Assembly: GCF_030272615.1 (NCBI RefSeq)
Contig: NC_081409.1
Location: 612,123,755-612,187,754, forward strand
Reading direction: 5' to 3'
DNA length: 64,000 bases
Origin: Cryptomeria japonica
Lineage: Eukaryota; Streptophyta; Pinopsida; Cupressales; Cupressaceae
Shown here: positions 54,355-64,000 of the stretch, in pieces
How positions within the stretch are numbered: the stretch's first letter is position 1
How the letters are laid out: every line of letters starts with the position of its first letter
The notes under the pieces: model-generated
The model's database searches: none
Told to the model about the DNA's origin: nothing
The model's input: the letters and a program-made list of their open reading frames with translations, nothing else
Position numbers and translations under genes: made by a program

Positions 54355-55882
54355 AAATTTCAGTGACTTCTTTAATAAGGATCATACTAATTCTTCCCAT
54401 CCTAATCATGTGCCTATTCACCCCATTGATGGATCCCATGATGAAGAAGAAGCTTTAACTATGTTTTCTTTAGATCAACTTTCTATATTGGACAATCAAT
54501 TTGATAGCTTTCAACAATGGATGTCCCAAGAATACCCTAATAGTGAAGCTCTTCCATTAATTAAAGGTCTTCAATGCATGCTTCAAAGTGATAAGAATGA
54601 AATTCATATATTGTGTGGCATTGCACATATTGTTGATTCTAATGCCATTCCTATCAAGATTTGTGCCGAAACCCTAGGTTATTAACAACCTTCAACACAA
54701 GTCAATTCTCCAATTCCTTTGACTACTCCTATGACTATTATTCCTACTTTTACCTCCAATATCATGGCTACATCAACTCAAAATGTCAACCCTACAGCAA
54801 TTGGTCATGGGGGCAATCCCTCTTCTTCATTTAATCCTCCATCTTTAACCATGTCTTCCATCAATGTTCCTACTATTCCTCAGCCAATCAATGTGACACA
54901 AGGGGGCAATTCAATCAATTACTTTATTCCTCCTGTAAGTGTCCCTTTTCCTACCCAATCATCACCAATGCCTACTTATCATAGTGCCCCACCACCTTAT
55001 TCTCAGTCCATGCCTTCTTTCAATAACATCACACCATGTTCTCAATCACCTATGTTTAACATCAATTCTTCTACCAAAATCACAATTAACAATCTTGCTT
55101 AAACTATGTCTTCCTTACAACAACAAATTGCTTCCATGAGTCAATCCAAGTTTAGTATGCACACCTTTGATGTTGTGAGCCCACTTTCTCTTGATATTGT
55201 TAATTTTGTGCCACCTAAACATGTTGAGATCCCTCAATTGGAACTCTATAATGGAAAATGTGATCCTCTTAAGTATGTCAAAACATTTCAAACCTTATGT
55301 ACTAATTTTGCCTATGATCAATGATTGCTGGCAAAATTGTTTACAAGAACACTAAGAGATATGGCCTTACAATGGTATTTCTCTTTGCCTTCTTATTCTA
55401 TCACTTCCTTTCAACAACTAGAAAATGCTTTCATCCAACAATTTCAAAACAACATTGGTCCTAAAATCACTTTGACTGATTTTATGCATTTTAAACAAGG
55501 TGTTAAAGAAAAAGAGAGCAATTTCATTGGTAGATATAAGCATTTGTGTGCTCAAATTTCTTTTCATGTACCTGATAATGATAGTAAAAGAATTTTCATT
55601 TCTAATTTTCAAAAAGATATCAGGGAAAATATTCTTTTGTCTGAGTTTACTTCCTTTCCACAGTTGTGCGCAACACTCCACAATTATCAACTGGTTGTGA
55701 GTCAAATGGAGCAATCCACTCCTATGGCTCCGGGTGACAAGGGGGAGAGTGTTCAACAACCATTTGCAAAGTTCAAACCAACAAAAAGCTTGATCAAGTT
55801 CAATGATCCAATCAACAACAACAATGTGAATGCTACAACAAAAGTACCTTCTATTTCTTAATTTTTCCAAAGAGAAAGATAG
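54355..55882 (+). pseudogene. U2 gag (Tat-like)
   Basis: Continues the gag begun at 46907: DFFNKDHTNSSHPNHVPIHP, DEEEALTMFSLDQL, a Ser/Pro middle, then VEIPQLELYNGKCDPLKYV, LFTRTLRDMALQWYFSLPSY, FIQQFQNNIGPKITLTDFM and NFIGRYKHLCAQISFHVPDN. Stops: 54683 (Ser to TAA), 55100 (Gln to TAA), 55322 (YDQ*LLAK, where U1 has Arg, CGA to TGA), 55859 and TAG 55880-55882. The last lies at the same codon as the U1 stop at 20027. Elsewhere the two copies have different stops, so each lost function partly on its own. Confidence 0.8.
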
Positions 55883-56345
55883 TTTACTCCTTTGAATGAA
55901 TCTTTACATAGTATTATGTCTCAATTGATGCATAGAAAAGTTGTCAAACTTCCTCCTACAAAAAAAATTGATCCTTCCAAACTTGCATCTCCTTATTTTG
56001 ATAACAATTCCTTTTGTCAATTTCATCGCCAACCTGGTCATGATACTAAAAAATGTTTTGCATTGAAAAATAAGGTTCAAGACTTGATTGATAATAATAC
56101 TATATCGGTGGTAGGTGTGAATGATAAAGGGAATAAATTAGTAGCTCCTCCTAATCAAAATCTTAATATTTTTCGCTGCTACCTTGTCATCTCATACCTC
56201 TAACATTATTGAGATTATGCCTAATTCTCTCTCTTATGAAGAATTCACCTTTATGGCTCCAAACTTGGTTAATATGGTAGAAACACAGGATACGCCTAAG
56301 GATCCTTGTATTACATTTGACCCTAGTGAGACCATTAGAGAACCC
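55883..56345 (+). pseudogene. U2 gag tail with CCHC-like motif
   Basis: FTPLNESLHSIMSQLMHRK, then CQFHRQPGHDTKKCFALKNK, the intact Tat-style nucleocapsid motif (C-x2-H-x4-H-x4-C), and VQDLIDNNTISVVGVNDKGN. The frame breaks near 56180, and the following residues (IMPNSLSYEEFTFMAPNLVN) are readable in another frame, as in U1 at 20350-20420. Confidence 0.78.
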
Positions 56346-57349
56346 AATCGCCCATTATAAATAATGGTGAAGGTTAAGGATATCCCTTGCCATGGTGTCC
56401 TGATTGATCCCTCCTGCATGGTTAATTTCATAACTGAAGAGTATCTTTTCACTTTACGATTGCATAAGACTATATATGATGCTTCTAATGTGGTTGTGAA
56501 GTTATTTGATGGCTTCTCTTATCCTACCATTGGTTCTATCACCCTTCCTATTCAAGTTCATGCTAAATCCATGGATGTTTACTTCGTTATCATACCTTCT
56601 CTGAGCAATTCTGTGTGAAGTTGGGCTATCTTTGGTTATCTTCCATGAAGGCTATTGCTTCTCCAATCAACAAGTGTCTTACATTTCCTCACAATTGAGA
56701 AATCATAACCGTGAACCATAGCTTATTTCATTCATCCGAAAGAAGCCCTGGTGTTCCTATTGATCTCTTTCGGCCTAAACAATTTCAATCTCTTCCATCA
56801 AGGAGCGATTCTCTTTTTCAATATTATCAAAAATGGAAGAATGGTATGATTTTATCCTTAAGTCAACCTAGATCACCAACACTTGACATTCTTATTATTC
56901 TTCAAGATGAGGTTCTTCCCCTCATTGATAGAACTAATCTCCCTCCTAGGGAAGGTCGTCCACCTAAACCTATGAATTTGACTTTTCCTTCTCTTAAGGA
57001 GAACACGAATATTCTTCCTAAGTTGAGACCTATACCTCCTCCTCATAATGGACCTGGTCTCCTTCCTACACCTAATATTCCTCCTTTCTATGGTGCATTT
57101 CCACCTCCTTCCTCTTATCGAAAGAAGAGGCCTGCTTCTCCTCTTTCTCAACCAAAAAGACCTCAACCTCAACCTTCAACTATCAAGGAGAGAAATATTC
57201 CTACTTGTTCAAATATTCCTCCTCCTTCTCAGCCTTCCACTAAGACTCGACGAAATCGTTGTCCGAGAGAATGTCGATGAAGACGTTGTGTTCAAGATCG
57301 TGAAGCTATTCCTCAAAATACTCAATCTCCTTGGACCCCAACAGTTGAC
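56346..57349 (+). pseudogene. U2 protease-like domain and Pro-rich region
   Basis: 56364-56618 reads VKVKDIPCHGVLIDPSCMVN, FITEEYLFTLRLHKTIYDAS and KSMDVYFVIIPSLSN, a retropepsin fold in which the catalytic D-T/S-G is D-P-S, as in U1. The next conserved block (LGYLWLSSMKAIASPINK) is in a shifted frame near 56620-56690. 56711-57280 is Pro-rich (FRPKQFQSLPSRSD; LPPREGRPPKPMNLT; QPKRPQPQPSTIKERNI) and ends in an Arg-rich stretch (TRRNRCPRECR). RT is absent. This region is uninterrupted where U1 carries element D. Confidence 0.75.
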
Positions 57350-57755
57350 ATGATTCCCTTTTGTCCTAAGCAAGATGTTCAACATACATCTCCAAATCAT
57401 AAGTTGCATAAAACATGTGATGGTTTTACTCCTATTCATGTTCTTTCTCCTCTTTCTCTAAGATTTGATAAAGAAATGGGTGAAAATGTTATTCATAATG
57501 GCAATACAACTCCTAATGTTTCTGATAGTGAGTATGCGTATGTTGATGTGGACAAGCATTTATCAGATGAGTTTTCACAAACCCTAATCCTAGCTCCTCG
57601 AATTGAACAAAGTGACTTACGACATGAGAATAGTCCTTGTTTGGATCTTGTGATAGCTCCATTTGTTGTGCTTGATATTTCTCCTCTAGCATGTTGCTCA
57701 CCTTCCTGAAATAGTGATCAACAAGCTCGGGAGGTGGATGTCATGCTAGATTAGC
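57350..57755 (+). pseudogene. C-terminal part of the U2 protein
   Basis: MIPFCPKQDVQHTSPNHKLH, then SLRFDKEMGENVIHNGN and the acidic YAYVDVDKHLSDEFSQTL, ending after CCSPS*NSDQQ and DVMLD. It matches 40794-41175 of U1. The sequence gcaagatgttcaacat at about 57370 is the uninterrupted equivalent of the element D insertion site. Confidence 0.75.
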
Positions 57756-59755
57756 AATATTAGAACTGCAGATCTTTCTCTCTCTTTTATTTATCTCTTG
57801 TGACCTTTCTTCTATGTGTATCCTTGTTCTTCTATTGTTCCCTTAATGTCTACTTGAGGATGATGCAAAGCATTTAGATCTTTTCTTGGTCTCTTTCATG
57901 TTGACTCAAAAGACATCCTATCTTCCCCTTTCTTCTAAGGTAGTGTCCCTCTTTGGGGAATGACAATTATTATATGCACATACATACATTATATACATGA
58001 GTTATCATACAACATACTAACCCCGAGGGAAGCGACACTACCTCATGTTTTGTGTTCATTATCCTTACATTTATTCCTTGATTGGGGGCTAAATCCTTGC
58101 GATAATGTTCTCCCTTCCTTCTCTCTCTCTCTTGGGTGTATCCTGTAGACACCTAAAAATGTCTCGTTAATTCTACACTAATTATTCATCTATTTAATCT
58201 AGTAATTCTTTAATTATTTGATTAAACTAATTATTTATTCTAATCATCACCTTCAACACTTCTAATTATTCTATTTCTATTTTCAAATCATTTTATTCAG
58301 TTAACCATATCTTCATTATTAATTAAATATCAATTATTTAATTAATTATGACATTTTCCTTAGTTCAATAATCTTTATTATTTAATTAAATCAATCTCCT
58401 AAGTTTAAATAATTTCATTTAAATTATTTAAATTAATTAATTAATTAAATTCCTCCAATTCCCCAAATTATAATTCCAATTAATTTCATCTAATTACATT
58501 TCATTTTCCCACAAATTCAAATTTCACATCATTTCATCTAATTTTACATTCCCAAATTCACATTTCACCAAATCTAAATTTTAGTTAATTTCAATTGCAT
58601 TTCAGCATTCAAATGACCAAATTCAAATTCAAATTGAAAATGAAAACCAAATTCAATTTCAAATTCTTACAACATATGCGAAATCAGAATTGATATATTA
58701 AATATGTTGTCTAATCAGTTAACTTGGTTAACTCATCAATCATCCTTTTTAACTCAAAATCAACTTTTTATGACTAGTCCATCAATTCAGTCATCTCCCT
58801 AGTCTATTCAGTTCAGTGATCAATCAAATGAGTTTACTAGCCAATTTATTGAGGTCACTATCCAATCAATCCGGTTAACATATCGATCTATTGAGTTAAC
58901 AAATCAATCATGACTAGTTTATCGATCAATCTAAATTAGTTGTCTCCCAATCAATACTTGAGTTTTATTTATCACCCCCTTTGTGTTGAAAATCTATAAA
59001 TTCAACCTCTTTTCTCAATTCAATCTAGCATTCAACATTCAACATTCATCATTCAGCATTCAACTTTCAGCATTCAACATTCAGCATTCAACATTTAGCA
59101 TTCAGCATTCAGCATTCAGCATTCAACATTCAGCATTCAGAATCATAGAATCATAGTCTTCAAAATTGTTGTCCATCTTATGCAGGAAATCAAGTGCAAT
59201 ACTTGAGAGCCACCTACATCAACAACAATGGAGAAGAGCAATGGAAGCCTTTCTATTTCAATTGAGGGAGTTTTAAATAGATCATTCTTTCAATTAAATT
59301 GATGTTGCATTATTCTATTGTCATTTAGGAGTAATATTGATTTAATTAGAGTTGTGATTCGCTCTTTGATATCTGATTATGTAATTTATGCTTATTTACT
59401 ACCTAAGTACATATCCTACCTTAAATAAATTTCTCTTGATAAGGCATGTGCGATCGCTTTAACGTGGGGGAATACACTCCGCTCATACTTTTCTTCTTGT
59501 GATACTTACAATTACTTAGTGAACTTTGTTTTTCTTTGTAATCTTTTGTAGCCTTTCTTTCATGACTCATACTAATGGGAACTTTGCTTCTTGCAATCAT
59601 GGTTTTCCCCTTCTTGATCTTCCCTTTTACTTTGTCAATCGAAGTTGTAAGATCCTAATTCCACTGGGGGCTTGATGCATCTTGTCTCCTTAACATGCTA
59701 TAAGTCTTTCAATCTTGTTTCCTTGAACTTTATCGGTAGTATTGGCATATGCTTA
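57756..59755 (+). other. U2 3' tail with LTR-like insert, cut by element F2
   Basis: Non-coding tail matching 41176-43055 of U1, including tgtagacacctaaaa at about 58146 and the shared tail from 59398. A microsatellite-like array of cattcagcattcaacattcag units (59025-59145) is longer than in U1. The tail stops at gctta 59751-59755, where element F2 begins, before its PPT and LTR. Confidence 0.65.
59025..59145 (+). repeat. Tandem (cattca[gac]) array
   Basis: About 15 copies of a 7-bp unit varying between cattcag, cattcaa and cattcat. U1 has only a handful at 42408-42435, so the array expanded or shrank after the units were duplicated. Confidence 0.85.
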
Positions 59756-60679
59756 TGTTGGAAACCAATAACACTGAGAGGGGGGGGTGAATCAGTGTTA
59801 TATCAGAATAGTAGATTTTATCCTTAACAAAACATTCATGCACCAACCGGTATACCGGTATAAATAGAATTGAAATAAGTAATGCAACCAATTAGCCAAA
59901 CACATAAATGAGAATCATAACAAATAGATTTATATGTGGAAAACCTCTAAGAGGAAAAACCACGATGGGATTTGTGACCCACAATATCAATCCGCTGGCC
60001 ATATGAAGAGATATTACAATATATGATGAGCATGCACTTTCAAGAAGGCTTATAACCTAGAGCATACTGCTCAATCACAATAGGAGCCTCACTAACTACA
60101 TAACATACCTGACAACAATCGAAAGAATAATGAACTTCTAGGATATCATCTTTTATGCCAGAATACAATTCCAGTTTAAGCTCTATCTATTCCAGTTGAA
60201 ACCCTAAACCCCTTTACTGGAATAACCCTTACAATAAATTCCTCACATACATAGTCTCTCTAATATATTTTGCATTACATTCGCATCATGATTCATTCCA
60301 TACTATATCTAAATGATCTAATCAATCTGCCCTATATACCCTATACAAATTTATGCCTTATGTTGGCTTACAAGGATATATACAATATCAGATCACATGT
60401 CAGCCATCTAACAAAAATGAATAAACATTAAAACAAGTTGCCAATGTTGGATCCAAGATTTGTCAGCCTCCAATACCGATGACCTTTACTATACCATATT
60501 GGCCTGCATTCTCGGTGACCAAAGAAATCTTCTATCATGTCGGTCTCGGTGTCGGTGTTGGTGTAGGTGTAGAGTCTGTGAAGTGCCTGTTGGTACATCA
60601 TATGAAGTCGGAACCCAAAATCATGTTGTCATCAATGACAACATAGTGAAACCAACCAATAGACTTTCAATTGCCAACA
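59756..60679 (-). repeat. Element F2 3' LTR
   Basis: 924 bp, tgttggaaac...ttgccaaca. It includes ctgagaggggggggtgaatc near the left end and aaacctctaagaggaaaaacc at 59940. It is related in parts to solo LTR F1 at 720-1604 (gggtgaatca, gggatttgtgacccacaatat). Confidence 0.9.
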
Positions 60680-60957
60680 ATCTCCCCCTTTGGCATTGAT
60701 GGCAACACTCATGTGAAAATTGGTCATGGTTTCAACTGTCGGTTTCATCCTGCCCTACTCCCCTTGAGCTAAATATGCAAAATGCTTCATATCTCCAAAA
60801 CACACACAAAAAAAACAAAAAAACTTTGTAACTCCCCCTAATGTATGTAACTCTTTCATTATTTTTCACATGTATACTACTCCCCCTTTGACATCAATGC
60901 CCAAAAAAAAATGTCAAAGAATAAGAACTATACACTGAATACCTCCAAAAAAAATTC
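60680..60957 (-). promoter_or_regulatory. Element F2 3' untranslated region with repeated polypurine tracts
   Basis: The minus strand has tgccaaagggggagat adjoining the LTR and further aaggggagtag, tagggggagtt and aaagggggagtag tracts near 60755, 60832 and 60880. No gene is seen. Confidence 0.75.
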
Positions 60958-63900
60958 TTACTGGAGCTTGACCAGTTTCAAGATTTCCGAATAAGATTTC
61001 TCCAATAACTCCATATAAGTATCCTAGTCGGTTTTGAATGTGTCAGAGATAGATACAAGTCCACTCAATAAATATGCAAGTGATTATTTCTCATTAACTT
61101 CCGTCAATGAGGGCTTTCCCAGCATATCCATGCATTCCTTCTCATGTACATAGAGTGAATCCAATCTTGGACTCACCAAACCTTTGAGACTTCTAGCTCT
61201 CCGAATGAGCTTATCTCTTTCCTTTTCAAGAGAAGAACTTTGGTTCTCCAAAGTTAAAATTTGTCCATCAATAGATGTTGTCAGTGAAATTAGTCCATCA
61301 AAAGAGTTAGCAATACTAGCAATTTTATCTTATATCTCTTTTATCTTTTTATCTACATTTGTTGTAAGTATCTCAGTATTCCAACATACCCTGTATATAT
61401 TAGTATATTTTTTCAAATAATTTTCTATCAAAATTAGCTTCTCCTCAATATTTTTCTTTTCTCTCTCAATGATCTGATCAAAAGCGACTCTCTTAGCCAA
61501 AGTGAATTTTTCAAGTGCTTGCTGGTTAGAGATCTATTGTAAGGATTGAAAGTCTTTTGATATGTGCTCAATTATAACCTTAAACTTTCTGGAAGGGCTC
61601 GCTTCACTTTAAATCTTATACTCTGAGACCAATTTGTGCAAAACAATGATAAATTGATCTATAATCCCTTTGTCTGTGGTTCCCTCCTTCATCAGTTTCT
61701 GAGCAGCCATCATCATTAGTTCTGTGGGACTCATCTCTATGATGGTTTTCTTTTCAACTAGAGAAGTATAAATTATCAATAATGATATGCTAGCAATTGG
61801 TTCCCTACCGAATTCCCCTGTTTTCTCTGATGACTTATCCTTTATTACCTCCTCACTTGCAATGGTGGCTTTGCCACTTGGTGCAGTCTGTACAACTATC
61901 GGTTCCACTCTAGGAACAATATCCTCAACCTGTACATTAGTATCTGGAGGACAATTTTCCTCGATGTTAGTATCCTATACAATGTTCTCAATATTAACTA
62001 ATGTCTCTGTATTTGTCTGTACATTTACCGATGGCTCAATTTTCACTATCTTGATATTCTTCAAAACTAAGGATGGAGTACCCATGATCCATTTTCCTTT
62101 CCCTTCAACCAATGTATCTACAATATCTGTCTTTGTCTCCGGTGAAATAAAGAATCCTCTGTGTCCTCGCAAAAATTTGATCCAAGCCTTATGTGTTTCT
62201 TTTATTACCTCATTCATCCTTCCTAACATCAGGCTAGTTATTCTATGTTTTCTATTGAATACCTTCCTATCTGCAGCCTCAATTGTCTTTTCCATCGCAT
62301 CTAGAGTTATGCTAACATAGATAGCTAAAATTTCTTGCATTTTAATGTGTTTGTCTTCTTGCATTGTAGATAACCTTCTAGCATCCAACATGTTATAGAA
62401 CTCTATCGATATTTGATTTTCTATCTCTATTAATGATTTCTTATAGATATCCAAATACAATAGAATTACTTCATCTACTTCTCTATGCTCATCAACTTCT
62501 AGTGTATCATAATAAGACTTAACATTTTTCAGCATCCCATCCTTAGTAATTTCATCAACAATTTCAGCACAAGTCATAGGTGGTATAATAGTCACATTAC
62601 CAGTTTCTAGTGCCAAATCAATGTCACTCTTCTTCCTCCTTCTGGCAGTACCAGATGGAGTTGTTGATGTAGTCTTGGGTGCTTACTTTTGTGCCAATAA
62701 TTTGATGGTGACCTTTCTAACTGGTTGTTTATTTGCTTTCACTTTAGGTTCTTCCGGTTTCTTCCTCACAACCATTTTGAAAGCTAATGGTGTGTTATCT
62801 TTAGACTCAGAATCTGTAGTCACAGGTTCAATGTGAACTACCAGATCCTTCCTTTTTCTTCCTTTCTCTGAGACAACATCAATGAGTGCCTTAATGTCCT
62901 TTGAAATCTCCTGTACAAATTTACTTGCCTTTCCTTCTTGTTTTTCCCTTTCTTTCGGTTGAACTCAATTTCAACCTCAAGAGTCTTGTGCTAAGTAGTT
63001 CCACAGGGCTTCTCTGCCTCATCTACTTTTGCATCAATCAGAATTTTTGCATAGGCATCAACGATTAATGCATCTACCTCATATCCATTTCCTCTATCCA
63101 AATCTTTCAGGGCTTGACTATCCCCATGAGAGTCACATCCTTCTTAACCATGAAACAAATGTCGATAGAGTATTTCTCTACTATGTGCTTAGGTATTCTA
63201 ATCCTCAAACTCATAGATTTTTTAAAAGCCTTGAAGTAACCCCATACCTTATCATCTCTCAGACTTCCTAATGCAATAATTGATTTCTTTAGTTGTCTTC
63301 CTACCGGGATGTCAAAAGCCCATTGCTTCCTACTAGAACTAGGAGTATCATTCAGAAAGTATAGCATTAAGAAGACTAATAGATTACCATACCAGAAGGT
63401 GCCCTTCTTCTCACCTTTTATTTTCCCTAAGTTGATCAATAATTCTTCAATCATCCATCCACAAAGATCTAACCTTATATTATCCCTCATCATCCTATAT
63501 GCAGCCAAAATACATGAACTGGAAACTGGATTCAGTTGGTTAGACTGAGTTACCTTGTAGCCTATAACCATGCTTCCAAATTTGATGTCAGTATCGATGA
63601 TAGTGCTCACCTTCATCGATCTCTTGTTTGATGTAGTGTTGGTGATCTACCTCACAAAGTCATTAGATACTTTCTTATCTGGATGTAGCCTTACCGATGG
63701 CAAACCAATAATTGTCTGGATGGCTTCCTTAGTAATTTTATAGGGTTTGTCTAGCCATATGAATTCCCCATGTACTCTTCTTAGTACATATTTGGCTATT
63801 GTATCCTTGAACTCTGGAATATCCAAAATATATATGAACCCTAGATCTTTGATTTGTTGATATGCTAGTTTGATTTTATCAGATTCTCCCATGAGTTCAT

Positions 63901-63997
63901 TCATATACATCCCTTTGATCTCTGAAGTGCCTAAGTCCTCTATATGACAATGGATGTATGCCCTAACATCCTCTACATATACCACTCCCTTCAGCAT
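60958..63997 (-). pseudogene. Element F2 ORFX: large unknown protein, homologous to that of element E
   Basis: Over 1000 codons from the window edge to TAA 60958. N-terminal part: EDVRAYIHCHIEDLGTSEIK, KYVLRRVHGEFIWLDKPYK, ITKEAIQTIIGLPSVRLH; then TAG near 63647, KFGSMVIGYKVTQSNQL, MSLRIRIPKHIVEKYSIDI. After a frame-broken Lys-rich linker (about 63105-62620) a 213-codon open part (VKSYYDTLEVDEHREVDEVI; MGTPSLVLKNIKIVKIEPSV), then SEKTGEFGREPIASISLLI and a coiled-coil end (LEKERDKLIRRARSLKGLV) closing KLVKLQ. It aligns with ORFX of E in the N-terminal region (RVHxE, ITKExIxxIxG, MVIGY, MSxRxRxPxxxVxxxxxDI). No enzymatic motif is seen. The start lies outside the window. Confidence 0.72.
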
Positions 63998-64000
63998 AAG

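Larger units (their letters stand above)
59756..64000 (-). mobile_element. Element F2: pol-less copia-like element, 3' part, continuing beyond the window
   Basis: 3' LTR at 59756-60679, PPT complement from 60680, then minus-strand ORFX up to the window edge. The left flank is gctta (59751-59755); the partner target duplication lies outside. It is inserted in the tail of U2. PPT layout, LTR ends and ORFX ally it with element E, although the LTRs differ clearly. Confidence 0.85.

Noticed and set aside
46916-54359. Element E as a captured host gene locus
   Set aside because: The LTR pair, initiator-Met PBS, PPT and aaatt target duplication show an LTR element.
1-64000. Ordinary host genes, tRNA or rRNA genes
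   Set aside because: No exon series outside elements matched a cellular family, and no cloverleaf or rRNA sequence was recognised; the PMD gene is element-borne.

Overview
The window looks like repeat-dense intergenic DNA of a large-genome seed plant, perhaps a gymnosperm. That host guess is inference: it rests on A+T-rich DNA, layered Ty3/gypsy (Tat-like) and Ty1/copia LTR retrotransposons, initiator-Met and Trp tRNA primer sites, and the lack of any recognisable ordinary host gene. I see no tRNA, rRNA, CRISPR or bacterial gene. Almost everything can be assigned to nested LTR elements.

Layout. (1) 1-5215: minus-strand remains of a Ty3/gypsy pol (PR, RT, RNase H, IN) split by two solo LTRs, 720-1604 (TSD cttta) and 1729-2946 (TSD ccctt/ccctc). 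(2) 5783-15515: element B, complete and young. Its two 1274-bp LTRs differ at about ten positions by eye. It has a Trp PBS, a PPT and an 835-codon frame interrupted only by one TGA, and no pol. (3) 16055-59755: a head-to-tail tandem array of a gag-plus-protease-like, pol-less element (unit U). LTR A2 (16055-17281) and LTR A3 (43080-45692) each have a PPT on the left and a PBS on the right, so each serves two units.

(4) U1 is interrupted at 21523-40793 by a minus-strand copia element D (TSD agatg; the empty site survives in U2 near 57370). D is itself interrupted at 24910-37076 by a Tat-like element G. G carries pol in one reading frame with six stops, and on the opposite strand a spliced-looking Plant Mobile Domain (PMD) gene remnant. 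(5) LTR A3 contains a 5'-truncated copia piece (43586-44982). (6) U2 is interrupted in codons 4-5 of its gag by element E (46921-54354, TSD aaatt). E is a pol-less element with an initiator-Met PBS, a coiled-coil/zinc-knuckle gag and a roughly 1060-codon unknown ORF ('ORFX'). (7) 59756 to the window end: LTR and interior of a second element, F2, with a clearly homologous ORFX.

How they may work together (inference): U has gag but no RT/IN, G has pol but no recognisable gag, and B has neither, yet all use the same Trp-tRNA primer site. E and F2 have no RT/IN and share repeated polypurine tracts and LTR-terminal motifs with copia D. This looks like two systems of autonomous and satellite elements. 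The best candidates for something undescribed are ORFX, the antisense PMD gene of G, and element B's long frame.
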